Program-made: the position numbers and the translations under genes
Part shown: positions 22,171 through 30,582 of the stretch, piece after piece
Numbering within the stretch: position 1 is the stretch's first letter
How the letters are laid out: every line of letters starts with the position of its first letter
DNA from: a virus
DNA: 37,987 nt
Virus record (IMG/VR): IMGVR_UViG_3300042553_000307
Location: 1 to 37,987 of that record
Direction: 5' to 3' (one strand)
The notes under the pieces: model-generated
Databases searched by the model: none
Seen by the model: the letters and a program-made list of their open reading frames with translations, nothing else
What the model was told of the DNA's origin: nothing

Positions 22171-23493
22171 GTGGACAACCTTAAGAAGCTTCAGGACGAG
22201 GCCGTTAACCTCGCCAACCGTATCGACGCCGTGCGTGCGATCGAGAGCACCGATGCCGACAAGATTGCCGAGCGCGATCTTGAACTCGAGGCGATGAACA
22301 CCGAGGCCGGCAAGCTGGCCAAGCGGATCGACTTTGAGAAGTCGGTGGCCGAGTCGGCCAAGAATCTCCGCAGCGTGGTTGACCGCTGCACGCCGGCTCC
22401 CGAAGTGACCGAAGAGCGTAGCGAGAAGGTCCGCGTCGAGGCGGTGCCGTTCTCGGGCCGGCTCCGTGCGTTCGAGAACGCCCGCGACGCCTACTCGGTG
22501 GGCATGTGGTTCAAGGCCAAGAGCGGCGATGCTGACGCGAAGCGGTGGTGCCAGGACCACGGCGTTGAGGCTCGTGCCCAGGGCTCGACCGGCAGCACCA
22601 CGGGTGCGGCTTTCGTGCCTGATGTGCTCTCCTCGACCGTGATCCGACTCGTGGATCAGTACTCGGCCTTTGCTCAGAACGCCACCAACGTGGTGATGCC
22701 GAGCGACGTGCTGCTGTTCCCACGCCGCACGGCCGGTGCGACCGCGTACTGGATCAATGAGAACTCGGCCATCACTGCCAGCGACCCCACTTCCAATCAG
22801 GTCACCCTGACTGCGAAGAAGGTCACGGGCGCGGTGACGATTGCGAGCGAGCTCCTGCAGGACTCAATCGTGTCGATCGCAGACTGGATCGCTGCTGAGC
22901 TGGCTTTGACGCTCTCCAACGCCGTGGAAGAGGCTGCGTGGAGCGGCAACCCCAGCAACGCTCCAGCGGTTGCCGGGCTCGTCACGACCTACACGGGTGG
23001 CCTGCTGGCGGCGTCTGCTGCCACCTACGCCGCCTCGCTCGTGACGGCTGCCGGTGACACGCCCGACGAGGTGACCAAGGCGAACCTGCTGGCCATGATG
23101 GCCAGGGTTCCGCAGCACTCGCGTGCGGGTGCCAAGTGGTTCTGCTCGCCGTTCTTCTTCGCGGCGTGCATGCAGAACCTTGACCTTGCCCAGGGCGGGT
23201 CGGTTGGTCTGTCGCAGGGCATGGGGCCGACCTTCCTTGGTTCGGAAGTGGTTCTCACCGACCGGCTCCCAAGCGGTGCGGACTCGACGGGTGCCATCAT
23301 GGCGCTGTACGGCAACATGGCCAACAGCTCCTACTACGGCATCCGCCAGGCCATCGAGATCGCCAGCAGCGATCAGGTGAACTTCCTGAGCGACCAGACC
23401 GTGATTCGGGCAGTGGCTCGCGTCGCCATCACGCACGCGAACCTGGGCACCGACACCGTGGCCGGCCCGATGATCGGCCTCGTGGGTGCGTGA
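22171..23493 (+). CDS. HK97-type major capsid protein
   Basis: 440 aa from GTG 22171, which has GGCGGAG at proper distance; the longer in-frame ORF would run over the zinc-ribbon gene. The N-terminal 100 residues (MDNLKKLQDEAVNLANRID onward) are a long coiled coil, the delta domain removed by the protease. The mature part begins near residue 120-140 and has HK97-fold segments: PDVLSSTVIRLVDQYSAF, VVMPSDVLLFPRRTAGATAYW, KVTGAVTIASELLQDS and the C-terminal FLSDQTVIRAVARVAI. A strong terminator lies 30 bp downstream. Confidence 0.94.
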   Translation: MDNLKKLQDEAVNLANRIDAVRAIESTDADKIAERDLELEAMNTEAGKLAKRIDFEKSVAESAKNLRSVVDRCTPAPEVTEERSEKVRVEAVPFSGRLRAFENARDAYSVGMWFKAKSGDADAKRWCQDHGVEARAQGSTGSTTGAAFVPDVLSSTVIRLVDQYSAFAQNATNVVMPSDVLLFPRRTAGATAYWINENSAITASDPTSNQVTLTAKKVTGAVTIASELLQDSIVSIADWIAAELALTLSNAVEEAAWSGNPSNAPAVAGLVTTYTGGLLAASAATYAASLVTAAGDTPDEVTKANLLAMMARVPQHSRAGAKWFCSPFFFAACMQNLDLAQGGSVGLSQGMGPTFLGSEVVLTDRLPSGADSTGAIMALYGNMANSSYYGIRQAIEIASSDQVNFLSDQTVIRAVARVAITHANLGTDTVAGPMIGLVGA

Positions 23494-23522
23494 GCCTGAC
23501 GGCTTGACGAGTGTGCAATCTT

Positions 23523-23564
23523 GAGCGGGCGGCTTCCACGACGGGGCCGCCCGCTCTCTTTCTT
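23523..23564 (+). terminator. intrinsic terminator after the major capsid gene
   Basis: Perfect 11-bp arms GAGCGGGCGGC (23523-23533) and GCCGCCCGCTC (23546-23556) around a 12-base loop, followed by TCTTTCTT. It sits 30 bp after the capsid stop and 10 bp before the next start. It would lower transcription into the downstream genes and so keep capsid mRNA in excess. Confidence 0.88.
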
Positions 23565-23573
23565 GAGGCACGC

Positions 23574-24305
23574 ATGCTGGTCAAGGTAGGTGGCACCGAA
23601 GTTGATATCAGGGTGGAGGCCGTGCTCTCCATGCCACGGCTCTCGTTCACGTCCAACCACTTCGCCTGGGCCCAGGCCCTGATGCCGCTTGGCATTCGCC
23701 CCACGATGGGCACGGGTGCGTTCTGGGATCAGGTAAACACCCGCGTGATGGAGCAGTTCATCGACTCGTGCGAGTACCTGCTGGCCATCGACTACGACAC
23801 CTTTTTCACAAAGCAGGACGTTGAGCAGCTGTTCGCCATGGCGATGACGTTTCAGTGCGACGCCATCACTGGCATGCAGACCAAGCGTGAAGACGGCCGC
23901 CCGATGCTGACGCTGAAAGGCACGCTGGACAATCCGCCAGATGATGGCCACACGCAGGTGCCGAAAGAGTGGTTTGCTGAGCCCGTGCAGGAAGTGGATA
24001 CGGCGCACTTTGGCTGTACCGTCATCAGCACGGCGGCTCTCAAGCGAACAAAGAAACCGTGGTTCTGGAGCAAGCCAGACCCGCAAGGCGGGTGGGGTGA
24101 CGGCAGAATTGATTCTGACATTGCGTTCTGGAAAACCTGGAGAGACAGCGGCAACCGCGTCTTCGTCTCGCCGCGTGTCGTTTTGGGCCATGGCGAGTAC
24201 GTCGTGACGTGGCCCGGCAAGAACCTTACCGCCCCTGTTTTTCAGTGGACTACTGAGTTCACGAACACGGGCAAGCCGCCAGAATCTGCATGGAGTGTGG
24301 GCTAA
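23574..24305 (+). CDS. glycosyltransferase-like protein directly after the capsid gene
   Basis: 243 aa from ATG 23574. The upstream GTG at 23511 would run through the terminator and is rejected. CEYLLAIDYDTFFTKQDVEQLF (66-87) is a GT-A core with metal-binding D73-x-D75, followed by DAITGMQTKREDGRP. Near the C-terminus are VDTAHFGCTVISTAALKR, GGWGDGRIDSDIAFWKTW and VSPRVVLGHGEYV, again GT-A like. It probably uses a nucleotide sugar. Its place inside the head genes, beside the capsid protein, suggests glycosylation of a virion protein. Fold call moderate to good; substrate inferred. Confidence 0.68.
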   Translation: MLVKVGGTEVDIRVEAVLSMPRLSFTSNHFAWAQALMPLGIRPTMGTGAFWDQVNTRVMEQFIDSCEYLLAIDYDTFFTKQDVEQLFAMAMTFQCDAITGMQTKREDGRPMLTLKGTLDNPPDDGHTQVPKEWFAEPVQEVDTAHFGCTVISTAALKRTKKPWFWSKPDPQGGWGDGRIDSDIAFWKTWRDSGNRVFVSPRVVLGHGEYVVTWPGKNLTAPVFQWTTEFTNTGKPPESAWSVG

Positions 24306-24544
24306 TGCGCAAGATTAAGTTCACCCGCGCGTGGCGTGGCTACCGCAAGGGGCAAGTGGCTGAGCTTCCTGGCGGGATCACCACGCAGCTGCTCGCTCAG
24401 CGTGTCGCGGTAGAAGACAACCAGCCGACGCTGATCGAAACGGCTGCCCTCGAGCACGACGCAGAAACCGCAGACGCCACGCCGAAGAGGAGAGGCCGCC
24501 GTGCAGTATCGAAGCCTGACTCGACAGACGCCGCCAGCCGTTGA
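24305..24544 (+). CDS. small phage head-region protein, 79 aa
   Basis: Starts at TAATG overlap. Short N-terminal beta motif MRKIKFTRAWRGYRKGQVAELPGG with ITTQLLAQRVAVED, a layout seen in small proteins between capsid and connector genes of many phages. C-terminus is low complexity and basic/acidic (DATPKRRGRRAVSKPD). It overlaps the connector gene by 44 bases. No biochemical role known to me. Confidence 0.7.
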   Translation: MRKIKFTRAWRGYRKGQVAELPGGITTQLLAQRVAVEDNQPTLIETAALEHDAETADATPKRRGRRAVSKPDSTDAASR

Positions 24545-25112
24545 GCCCGTCACGCTCGCGGAGGCAAAGGCGCATCTGCGAGTGGACGTGTCGGACGATG
24601 ACGCCTACATCGGAACGCTCATTACTGCGGCCCGCGAGTGGTGCGAGCAGTACCTAGATCGCACGCTGGTGAATACGCAGTGGGTGATGCGGTTTGACTC
24701 GTTCCCGCCAGACGGCACCCACGACATTGAGCTACCACGGCCGCCAATGGCGACGGCCGGCACGACCACGGCGGTGGCCCTCACGTTCACCTACGAGAAC
24801 GGCACGACAGCCACCTATTCCACGGCCAGCTACCGCGTGGACCGAAGCAGCACGCCAGGGGCGGTAAAGACTTTGTACGGCCAGACGTGGCCGCCCCACC
24901 TCATGGACGACAACGCCATCAGCGTGACGTGGTGGGCCGGCTACGGGGCCGCTGGCTCAAGCGTGCCTGCCGCTGTCCGCCACGCCTGCCTGATGCTTGT
25001 GGGCTTCTGGTACGAGAACCGCAGCACGGTGCTCGTTGGCAGCATCAGCAAGCAGCTGGAGTTTGCTGTTGAATCGCTTCTCTCGTCGCAGAAATGGGGC
25101 AGCTACCAATGA
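24501..25112 (+). CDS. head-tail connector protein (HK97 gp6-like)
   Basis: 203 aa, GTG start after AGAGGAGAGGCC. N-terminus VEPVTLAEAKAHLRVDVSDDDAYIGTLITAAREWCEQYLDRTL (about 15-57) is the hallmark of the gp6/gp15-type connector. It continues with a beta region and an AVRHACLMLVGFWYENRSTV helix. It forms the ring below the portal. Gene order before head closure and gp10-like genes is canonical. Confidence 0.9.
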   Translation: MQYRSLTRQTPPAVEPVTLAEAKAHLRVDVSDDDAYIGTLITAAREWCEQYLDRTLVNTQWVMRFDSFPPDGTHDIELPRPPMATAGTTTAVALTFTYENGTTATYSTASYRVDRSSTPGAVKTLYGQTWPPHLMDDNAISVTWWAGYGAAGSSVPAAVRHACLMLVGFWYENRSTVLVGSISKQLEFAVESLLSSQKWGSYQ

Positions 25113-25513
25113 GCATCGAAGGGCGGATAAACGTAGACGTGCTTTTCCACGACAAGGACGGCACGGCATCGCTCAAGGTGGTGAGCCTGCAGGACTCGCA
25201 GGCCTACACCACGGGCAAGGTTGCGGTGATCACTGGGACGCTAAGCACGGCGAGCTCAACAATCACGCACACCGGCTCGTTTCGTGGTGCTGACGGCGAG
25301 TACGTATCCATTACCTCTGTGAACTACGCCGTCTTTCGCTTTGACGGCACGGGCGGAAGCTTCAAGCGTCTAGCTATTGGCAACGCCACCATCAGGTCAA
25401 ACGACAGCATCGTGGCTGCTTCCTGCGTTGGTGGTGACGATACCGGGCAGTTCACAATCAGCGGAAACCAAGGAAGCACGGGCACCTACGCCGTCGTGCT
25501 CTACGGCACATGA
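25109..25513 (+). CDS. hypothetical virion-region protein, 134 aa
   Basis: ATG at the ATGA overlap 25109. All-beta, Gly/Ser/Thr-rich (TTGKVAVITGTLSTASSTITHTG, YVSITSVNYAVFRFDGTGGSF). The position between connector and head-closure genes is often used for small decoration or minor head proteins. It has no Cys-rich or catalytic motif. Function not known. Confidence 0.65.
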   Translation: MSIEGRINVDVLFHDKDGTASLKVVSLQDSQAYTTGKVAVITGTLSTASSTITHTGSFRGADGEYVSITSVNYAVFRFDGTGGSFKRLAIGNATIRSNDSIVAASCVGGDDTGQFTISGNQGSTGTYAVVLYGT

Positions 25514-25830
25514 TTGACGCCGGCAAGCTCCGCGAGCGAGTGACGTGGCAGCAGGCCACCGAGACTAGAAACAGTCTCGGTGAAACAATCGTTTCATGGG
25601 CTACGTTCTCAACTGTGTGGGCCAGCGTTGAAGGCGTAACGGCCCGCGAGGCTCTGGCTGCCGGCCAGATGGACGTAACCATCACGCACAAGGTGCGAAT
25701 GCGTCACTTGACTGGCCTGACGCAGCAGATGCGTGGATTGTGGCGCGGGCGCGTGCTGGAGATTGTGAGCCTGCTTGAGCACGGAAACCGCAGTGAGCAT
25801 GAAGCCATCTGCCAAGAGGTGGTGGCATGA
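25510..25830 (+). CDS. phage head closure protein (SPP1 gp16-like)
   Basis: 106 aa with the family pattern: MIDAGKLRERVTWQQATETRNSLGE, TIVSWATFSTVWASVEGVTARE, and QMDVTITHKVRMRHLTGLTQQMR with GRVLEIVSLLEHGNR. It seals the connector after packaging. ATGA overlaps on both sides. Confidence 0.9.
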   Translation: MIDAGKLRERVTWQQATETRNSLGETIVSWATFSTVWASVEGVTAREALAAGQMDVTITHKVRMRHLTGLTQQMRGLWRGRVLEIVSLLEHGNRSEHEAICQEVVA

Positions 25831-26597
25831 GCAACATATTTGCCGAAGGCCCGTCGCTGATTCAGTTGTCGCTCGGCAAGAGCAAGACAGCCAAAGGGCT
25901 GTATGGCCTCAAGGCTCTTGATGATATTGTCCGTGAGCTCAAGAAGCTGCCGAAAGAAATAAGCCTTAAGTACCAGAGCCAGGCGTTGCGAAAGGCAGCC
26001 AAGCCTGGGCAGGACGCTCTGCGGAATGAAGTTTCAGCACTTGGCCAAGTCACCGGAAACCTACTTGCCAGCGTCACCAGCGTTGACCGCAAGTACACAA
26101 ACAACAGGGCCAACATCCCGGTGAGCGTGGTGGTTGTCGGGTTTCGACGCCCAACCAACACAGCGAGTCAAAAGGGCGCAGTGCCTGCCTTCACTGGCGG
26201 ATCTGTGCTCAAGGGGCCGAATCGGGCCTACCACTCGCACCTAGTGGAGTTCGGCACCAGGCCGCGATCTCCAGGCAAGAGCAGGCAGGTTGCCAAGAAG
26301 AAAGTGGTTCTCGGTGGCCGCATTCGCACTTTCGCTGTACGGGTAAAGCAGCAATCCTCAGGCGGCTTGCTTTCGTCTTTTCGCTCTCGCGGGCCCTTCA
26401 CTGGCCGAGGGCTGTACCCCGTGGACTTCATTGCTCGAGGATCAGTTGCGGGATCTCCTGCGCGTCATCCGCTGCAGAAAGCTTTCAATAAATCGAAGAG
26501 CCAGATGCAGACAACTCTCGACGTGGAAATGCGGAAGGCGTTGACCCGTGCCGCCACTGAATACCAACGCAAGTTCCGCGATGCAGGAGGACTCTGA
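25827..26597 (+). CDS. HK97 gp10-like tail completion protein
   Basis: 256 aa, longer than the usual 130-170 aa. Family parts: LDDIVRELKKLPKEISLKYQSQALRKAAKP (about 30-60), LRNEVSALGQVTGNLLASV, and the diagnostic AYHSHLVEFGTRPRSPGK (about 135-152). The inserted C-terminal half is basic (KQQSSGGLLSSFRSRGPFTG) and then PARHPLQKAFNKSKSQM closes it as in gp10 proteins. It is needed for joining the tail to the head. Confidence 0.87.
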   Translation: MSNIFAEGPSLIQLSLGKSKTAKGLYGLKALDDIVRELKKLPKEISLKYQSQALRKAAKPGQDALRNEVSALGQVTGNLLASVTSVDRKYTNNRANIPVSVVVVGFRRPTNTASQKGAVPAFTGGSVLKGPNRAYHSHLVEFGTRPRSPGKSRQVAKKKVVLGGRIRTFAVRVKQQSSGGLLSSFRSRGPFTGRGLYPVDFIARGSVAGSPARHPLQKAFNKSKSQMQTTLDVEMRKALTRAATEYQRKFRDAGGL

Positions 26598-27007
26598 TGC
26601 TGAAGTCGCCAGAAGCCGCCCTGAAGCGTGTGCTTGATGCCAGCCCAGAAGTTGCCATCCTCATCGGAACCGGGACGTACCCAACGCTCGCCCCTGCATC
26701 TGCGTCGCTGCCGTTTGTGACGTGGAGGCGTACGGCGATCAGACGCACGCAGACGCTCCAAAGTCCTGCCGGAATCCCGCAGGTGACGGTGGAGTACAGC
26801 ATTTACGCAGCCACCTACGAACAGGCCCGCCAGGTCGCAGATGCCATGCGTTCGGTTCTGGATGGATACGGGGGCCAAGTTCTAGGCTGCACTGTGTCGC
26901 AGGTGTCGCTTGAAAACGAAACCGACGACTTGGTAACGCTGGCCGGTTCCGACCTACCGCCGGCGTATCAAATCACCCAACAGTACGACGTTTGGTGGCA
27001 GGAGTAA
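26597..27007 (+). CDS. tail terminator-like protein (DUF3168)
   Basis: 136 aa, TGATG start. Matches the DUF3168 pattern: LKRVLDASPEVAILIGTGTYP, LPFVTWRRTAIRRTQT, VTVEYSIYAATYEQARQVADAMRSVLDGY, and an AYQITQQYDVWWQE end. It would sit at the top of the tail tube and set its end. Follows gp10-like as in HK97-like gene order. Confidence 0.85.
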   Translation: MLKSPEAALKRVLDASPEVAILIGTGTYPTLAPASASLPFVTWRRTAIRRTQTLQSPAGIPQVTVEYSIYAATYEQARQVADAMRSVLDGYGGQVLGCTVSQVSLENETDDLVTLAGSDLPPAYQITQQYDVWWQE

Positions 27008-27010
27008 CAA

Positions 27011-27394
27011 ATGCCCGCAACGCCTCATGACAGTTCCGGCACGACGTTCACTTTCGCAAGCGTGAACTACACGGTCACGAACATCACCTATACGATTGCC
27101 GACAACAACGCCACCGATTCCATTGACGTTTCCCACCTGGGTCAAACGACTGGCGCGACTGTCGCCACGCTCTCGCGCCCCCTCAAGGGCTCTGCTGGAG
27201 ACACTGGCAAAGAAGTCACCATTGACTACCTTGCGAATGCAGGCGCATCCCCGATCGCGCAGGGCGCCACCGGAACGCTCACGATTGCTGGCGGCATCAC
27301 GCTCACTGGCGTTGCCGCTACGTGCAAGTCCTCAACCGTGACTCTGGCGACTAACGACGCCATCAAGGGCTCGGCCTCGTTCCAGGTTGCTTGA
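27011..27394 (+). CDS. major tail tube-like protein, copy A
   Basis: 127 aa. Beta-rich and Thr/Ser/Ala-rich: GTTFTFASVNYTVTNITYTIADN, IDVSHLGQTTGATVATLSRPL, KEVTIDYLANAGASPIAQG, TLTIAGGITLTGVAA. The start (T-F-x-F, then an ITNITY-type strand and an IDVSHLG motif) matches small tail tube proteins. Tail tubes are normally encoded once, just before the chaperones; here a second tube-like gene follows 18 bp later. Confidence 0.72.
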   Translation: MPATPHDSSGTTFTFASVNYTVTNITYTIADNNATDSIDVSHLGQTTGATVATLSRPLKGSAGDTGKEVTIDYLANAGASPIAQGATGTLTIAGGITLTGVAATCKSSTVTLATNDAIKGSASFQVA

Positions 27395-27412
27395 TCGCCA
27401 GCGGAGGAAGCC

Positions 27413-27733
27413 GTGGCGACTCACTCAACCGGCCTGTCTGTAACGTGGGGCGGCGTCGCGTTCACTGAGGTCACAGGCCTGCAGGTGTCTTACGCAGGCG
27501 GCCCCTCTAAGGGCCGCAGCGTTGTGTGGACTGACGATGCCGGCAGCGTTTCCGTGGAGTGCCTCGGGACCGCAAACATCAGCACCAGCGAATGGGGCTT
27601 GAGGAAGTCCCTAGTCGTTTCCGGCGCAGGCGTTTCCTTGACATCGTATGCAGTCTATGAGGGATGGACTGCCCAGCCGGAACTCAACGGAGTTACCCGG
27701 TATTCGGTGACGTTCAAACTACTAGACGGGTGA
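27413..27733 (+). CDS. major tail tube-like protein, copy B
   Basis: 106 aa, GTG start after GCGGAGGAAGCC. The same plan as the preceding gene but different sequence: LSVTWGGVAFTEVTGLQVSYAGGPSKGRS, VECLGTANISTSEWGLRKSLVVSGAG, NGVTRYSVTFKLLDG. It could be a second tube subunit, a tail-tip tube ring or an outer domain protein. Direct homology between the copies is not obvious by eye. Confidence 0.65.
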   Translation: MATHSTGLSVTWGGVAFTEVTGLQVSYAGGPSKGRSVVWTDDAGSVSVECLGTANISTSEWGLRKSLVVSGAGVSLTSYAVYEGWTAQPELNGVTRYSVTFKLLDG

Positions 27734-27736
27734 GCA

Positions 27737-28090
27737 ATGCCACTGACTCGAGATCAGATAGACAACGCCCCAGACGCAAAGATCATCACCGTCGACGCAC
27801 CAGAACTTGGTGGAGACGGGAAGATATGTATTCGCCTTATGTCTGTAGGTGATCGTGACTCCTACGAGATCAAGGCACTTGAGTCTTCCAACGGTGCCAT
27901 CGTTGACTTCCGATCTGAGTTGCTCTGCCGCACGCTCTGCGACGAGAAGGGCGGCCTGCTCTACCCAGGCGAGGAAGGCAAGGAAGCCATCAAGCGTCGC
28001 AGCAGCGACGTGATGCACCGCCTGTGGCATGCGGCCCTCAAGCACAACGCACTGACCGAGGAGGAAATAAAGAAGCTAGCGGGGGAATAA
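27737..28090 (+). CDS. tail assembly chaperone, G-type
   Basis: 117 aa. Helical and acidic, with DAPELGGDGKICIRLMSVGDRDSYEIKAL at the start. Placed between tube and tape-measure genes as all tail assembly chaperones are. Its end carries a GGGGGAA run (28081-28087) just before the TAA stop, where a -1 shift would fuse it to the next frame. The chaperone binds the tape measure while the tube is built around it. Confidence 0.8.
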   Translation: MPLTRDQIDNAPDAKIITVDAPELGGDGKICIRLMSVGDRDSYEIKALESSNGAIVDFRSELLCRTLCDEKGGLLYPGEEGKEAIKRRSSDVMHRLWHAALKHNALTEEEIKKLAGE

Positions 28091-28392
28091 ACGCCCGCCC
28101 TACGCTGCAGTTCAAGCTGCGTCTGGCGGGTCACCTCAAGAAAACGCTGCGCGAAATCGACGCGATGGACTCGCGCGAGTTCTCGCAGTGGATTGCTTGG
28201 GCCAGGTGGTTCCAGCCGCTGGACGATACCTGGGGGCAGACAGCAATGCTCGTGACTTCTGTGCTCGCCCCCTACTCCAAGCAGACGCCAGACCCAGAGA
28301 AGTTCATTCCGATTGAAGATAGGGCCCCGAAGCATCCAACTCAGATAGCCGAGACTTTAAAGCGGATGGCCGCCGACCTTGGCAAAAAGTGA
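28084..28392 (+). CDS. tail assembly chaperone, T extension (probable -1 frameshift product)
   Basis: The open frame following the G gene is in the -1 frame and has no well-placed start near the junction; a GTG at 28024 exists but has no ribosome site. Read through the slippery run, the product continues as GGINARPTLQFKLRLAGHLKKTLREIDAMDSREFSQW and ends LKRMAADLGKK, about 102 residues. FSQWIAWARWFQP with DDTWGQTAMLVTS resembles the DUF4035/T-type chaperone part. The GT fusion pattern is standard in siphoviruses. An independent start cannot be excluded. Confidence 0.7.
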   Translation, partial: GINARPTLQFKLRLAGHLKKTLREIDAMDSREFSQWIAWARWFQPLDDTWGQTAMLVTSVLAPYSKQTPDPEKFIPIEDRAPKHPTQIAETLKRMAADLGKK

Positions 28393-28395
28393 CGT

Positions 28396-30582
28396 ATGGC
28401 AACCATTTCTCTTGGATTCAACCTCTCGGCGTCTGCGGTGCAGATGGCCAGCGGCATCAATGCCGGCGTGGTGGAACTTGAGAAGTTGGGACTGGCCGCC
28501 AAGAAGACACAGCGTGACGTTTCAACGCTGAAGACCATTGAGCTCTCGCGGGCTTTCATCTCCACGGTACGCACTGCGAGCAGCGCTTTCGCGTCGTTCA
28601 TTAATGGAACTGCTGGAGCTGTCGCCAGCATTGATGACTTATCAAAACGCACGGGCATCACGACTGACGTTCTCCAGGCGTACTCGCTCGCAGCGAATCA
28701 GTCTGGCGTTGGCCTTGAGACGTTCGGGCGTGCAGTTCAAAAGCTGACGATCAACCTTGGCGAAGCCCAGACTGGCAATAAGGCTGCAGTCAAGTCGTTC
28801 GCTGACCTCGGGCTTTCGGTTGGCGATCTTTCCAACCTTAACCCAGAGCAAGCATTTAACGCAGTTGTGGCTGCAATCAGCAAGCTGCCAAACCCTGCAC
28901 AGCAGGCAGCTGCTGCAGTGTCGCTGTTTGGAAAGTCTGGTGTTGAGCTCGTGCCGATCTTCCAAGAAGGCGCAACGTACCTTCAGCAGATGACAGCAGA
29001 GGCCAAGCGTCTCGGCATTGTCTTGAGCCCGCAGCAGACTGATGGAATCGGCAAACTTGATGACTCGCTTCAGAAGACGCAGTTGACTCTTCAATCGTTT
29101 GCGGCTCGAGTTGTGGCAGAGCTTGCCCCTGCACTTACTCGCGCCGCTGAAGAGGCGTCTACGTTCATCGCAAGCATTGACATCAAGAACGTAGCAAGCG
29201 CACTCACGTCAACCGTCTCAAATCTTGCTAGCGTCTTTCAGTTGCTCGCAACGTCTGCGGCCCCACTGGCCGGAAACATCCTGCCGCTGATTGGCGGGTA
29301 CTTGGCATTCATCAACCGGCAGGTTGTTGCGTCAGCCGTCTCAAACCTCAGCGGCACATTCATTGCAGCCGCTGCTTCAGCGTATAGGTTTGCTGGCGCT
29401 GCTGGCGTTGCTGCCGTTGGCGTGCGAACGCTTGCGGCATCTATTCGCGGGCTGTTGGCGTCAACCGGCATCGGAATCCTTGTGACGGTCTTGGGCTTGC
29501 TGGCAGGGAAGGTGGTTGAGTGGTCACTGGCCACCAACACGGCTGGCCAGGAAGTTGCCACAGCCATCGACAGCCCAACGAAAGCAGCTGCTGGCTACCG
29601 TGCTGCTATCGCTGCGGCGACAAAGGAAACCCAAGACTTCGGCAAGAAGGCTAAGGACGCGCTGAAGGTGCCGACGTTCACGGCGCAGGATCTTGCCCAG
29701 GAAGCCATTGACGAAGCGAGCTCTGCGGTGAAGTCCCTAGCCAAGGAACTTGGCGGACTCAATCGCGTGCCCGCCGCAGTGCTTGAGCGGTTCCGAGAAA
29801 TCAAGGGCTTTGCCGAGGGCATCACGACAGACTCGCTCGCATTTGGTGACGCAATACAGTTGGCCAGCCGTGACGCGCAGGCGCTGACAACAGAAGTCCG
29901 CAACATCACTGACGCCAGGAAGGCCGACGCCGAAGCAGCAAAGGCTGCGGCAGACGCCGCAAGAAAGGCAGCAGAAGAGGCACGGCAGCGCACCGCAGAA
30001 CTGGCCAACGCCGGGCTGAGCGACGCAGAGAAGAGTAGGCTGCAACTCAATAAGGATCTGCTGGCAATCGTCACTGAGCAGCGTGCTGCTGAAGAGGCGC
30101 TGGCTGCCGCCAAGCGTGCAGGCGACTCCAAGTCGCTTGCAGACGCTAGGCAGCGTCTCGCGTTATCGCAGGCGGCTACGAAAGAGGCGAAGGCTCAGGA
30201 CCGCGAGCGTCAGCTGCAGGCTCTCGGCGTAGACGAGAAGCTCTTGAAGCCAGCGACCACTTTGGCAGACCAGTTCAAGGCTGTGCGTGAGGCATTCGAC
30301 AAGAAGCTGATTGACGGTGGCGAGGCCCAGACCGCTCTCAGGAATCTTGCCAAGGAAGGCATCGACATCCGCAAGGAAATCTCACGAGAGCTTTCGCGGC
30401 CAGCTGCCTCGGCGCTTAACGTCAATGACATCCGAACCAGCGAAGGCATCTCTTCGCTGTTTGCCCTTGGCCGCGAAGACCCAGCGATTGCTCAGCGGCG
30501 AGATCAGTTGAAGAAGCTCGAAGAGATCAAGCAGGGCCTGCTTGCAATCGGCGCATCGCCGGTAGAAATACTGGGCAGCTAA
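28396..30582 (+). CDS. tail tape measure protein
   Basis: 728 aa, the longest gene. N-terminal TMP pattern: FNLSASAVQMASGINAGVVELEKLG, then SIDDLSKRTGITTDVLQAYSLAANQSGVGLETFGRAV, LLGKSG-type SLFGKSGVELVPIFQEG. Hydrophobic central part about 300-380 (ILPLIGGYLAFINRQV, GIGILVTVLGLLAGKV) and a long Ala/Lys/Glu-rich coiled coil about 510-610. At about 0.15 nm per residue this predicts a tail near 110 nm, so a siphovirus. The next gene starts at TAATG. Confidence 0.93.
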   Translation: MATISLGFNLSASAVQMASGINAGVVELEKLGLAAKKTQRDVSTLKTIELSRAFISTVRTASSAFASFINGTAGAVASIDDLSKRTGITTDVLQAYSLAANQSGVGLETFGRAVQKLTINLGEAQTGNKAAVKSFADLGLSVGDLSNLNPEQAFNAVVAAISKLPNPAQQAAAAVSLFGKSGVELVPIFQEGATYLQQMTAEAKRLGIVLSPQQTDGIGKLDDSLQKTQLTLQSFAARVVAELAPALTRAAEEASTFIASIDIKNVASALTSTVSNLASVFQLLATSAAPLAGNILPLIGGYLAFINRQVVASAVSNLSGTFIAAAASAYRFAGAAGVAAVGVRTLAASIRGLLASTGIGILVTVLGLLAGKVVEWSLATNTAGQEVATAIDSPTKAAAGYRAAIAAATKETQDFGKKAKDALKVPTFTAQDLAQEAIDEASSAVKSLAKELGGLNRVPAAVLERFREIKGFAEGITTDSLAFGDAIQLASRDAQALTTEVRNITDARKADAEAAKAAADAARKAAEEARQRTAELANAGLSDAEKSRLQLNKDLLAIVTEQRAAEEALAAAKRAGDSKSLADARQRLALSQAATKEAKAQDRERQLQALGVDEKLLKPATTLADQFKAVREAFDKKLIDGGEAQTALRNLAKEGIDIRKEISRELSRPAASALNVNDIRTSEGISSLFALGREDPAIAQRRDQLKKLEEIKQGLLAIGASPVEILGS

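Noticed and set aside
23511-23573. GTG start of the glycosyltransferase gene at 23511
   Set aside because: It would place the strong terminator inside the coding sequence; ATG 23574 just downstream is better placed.
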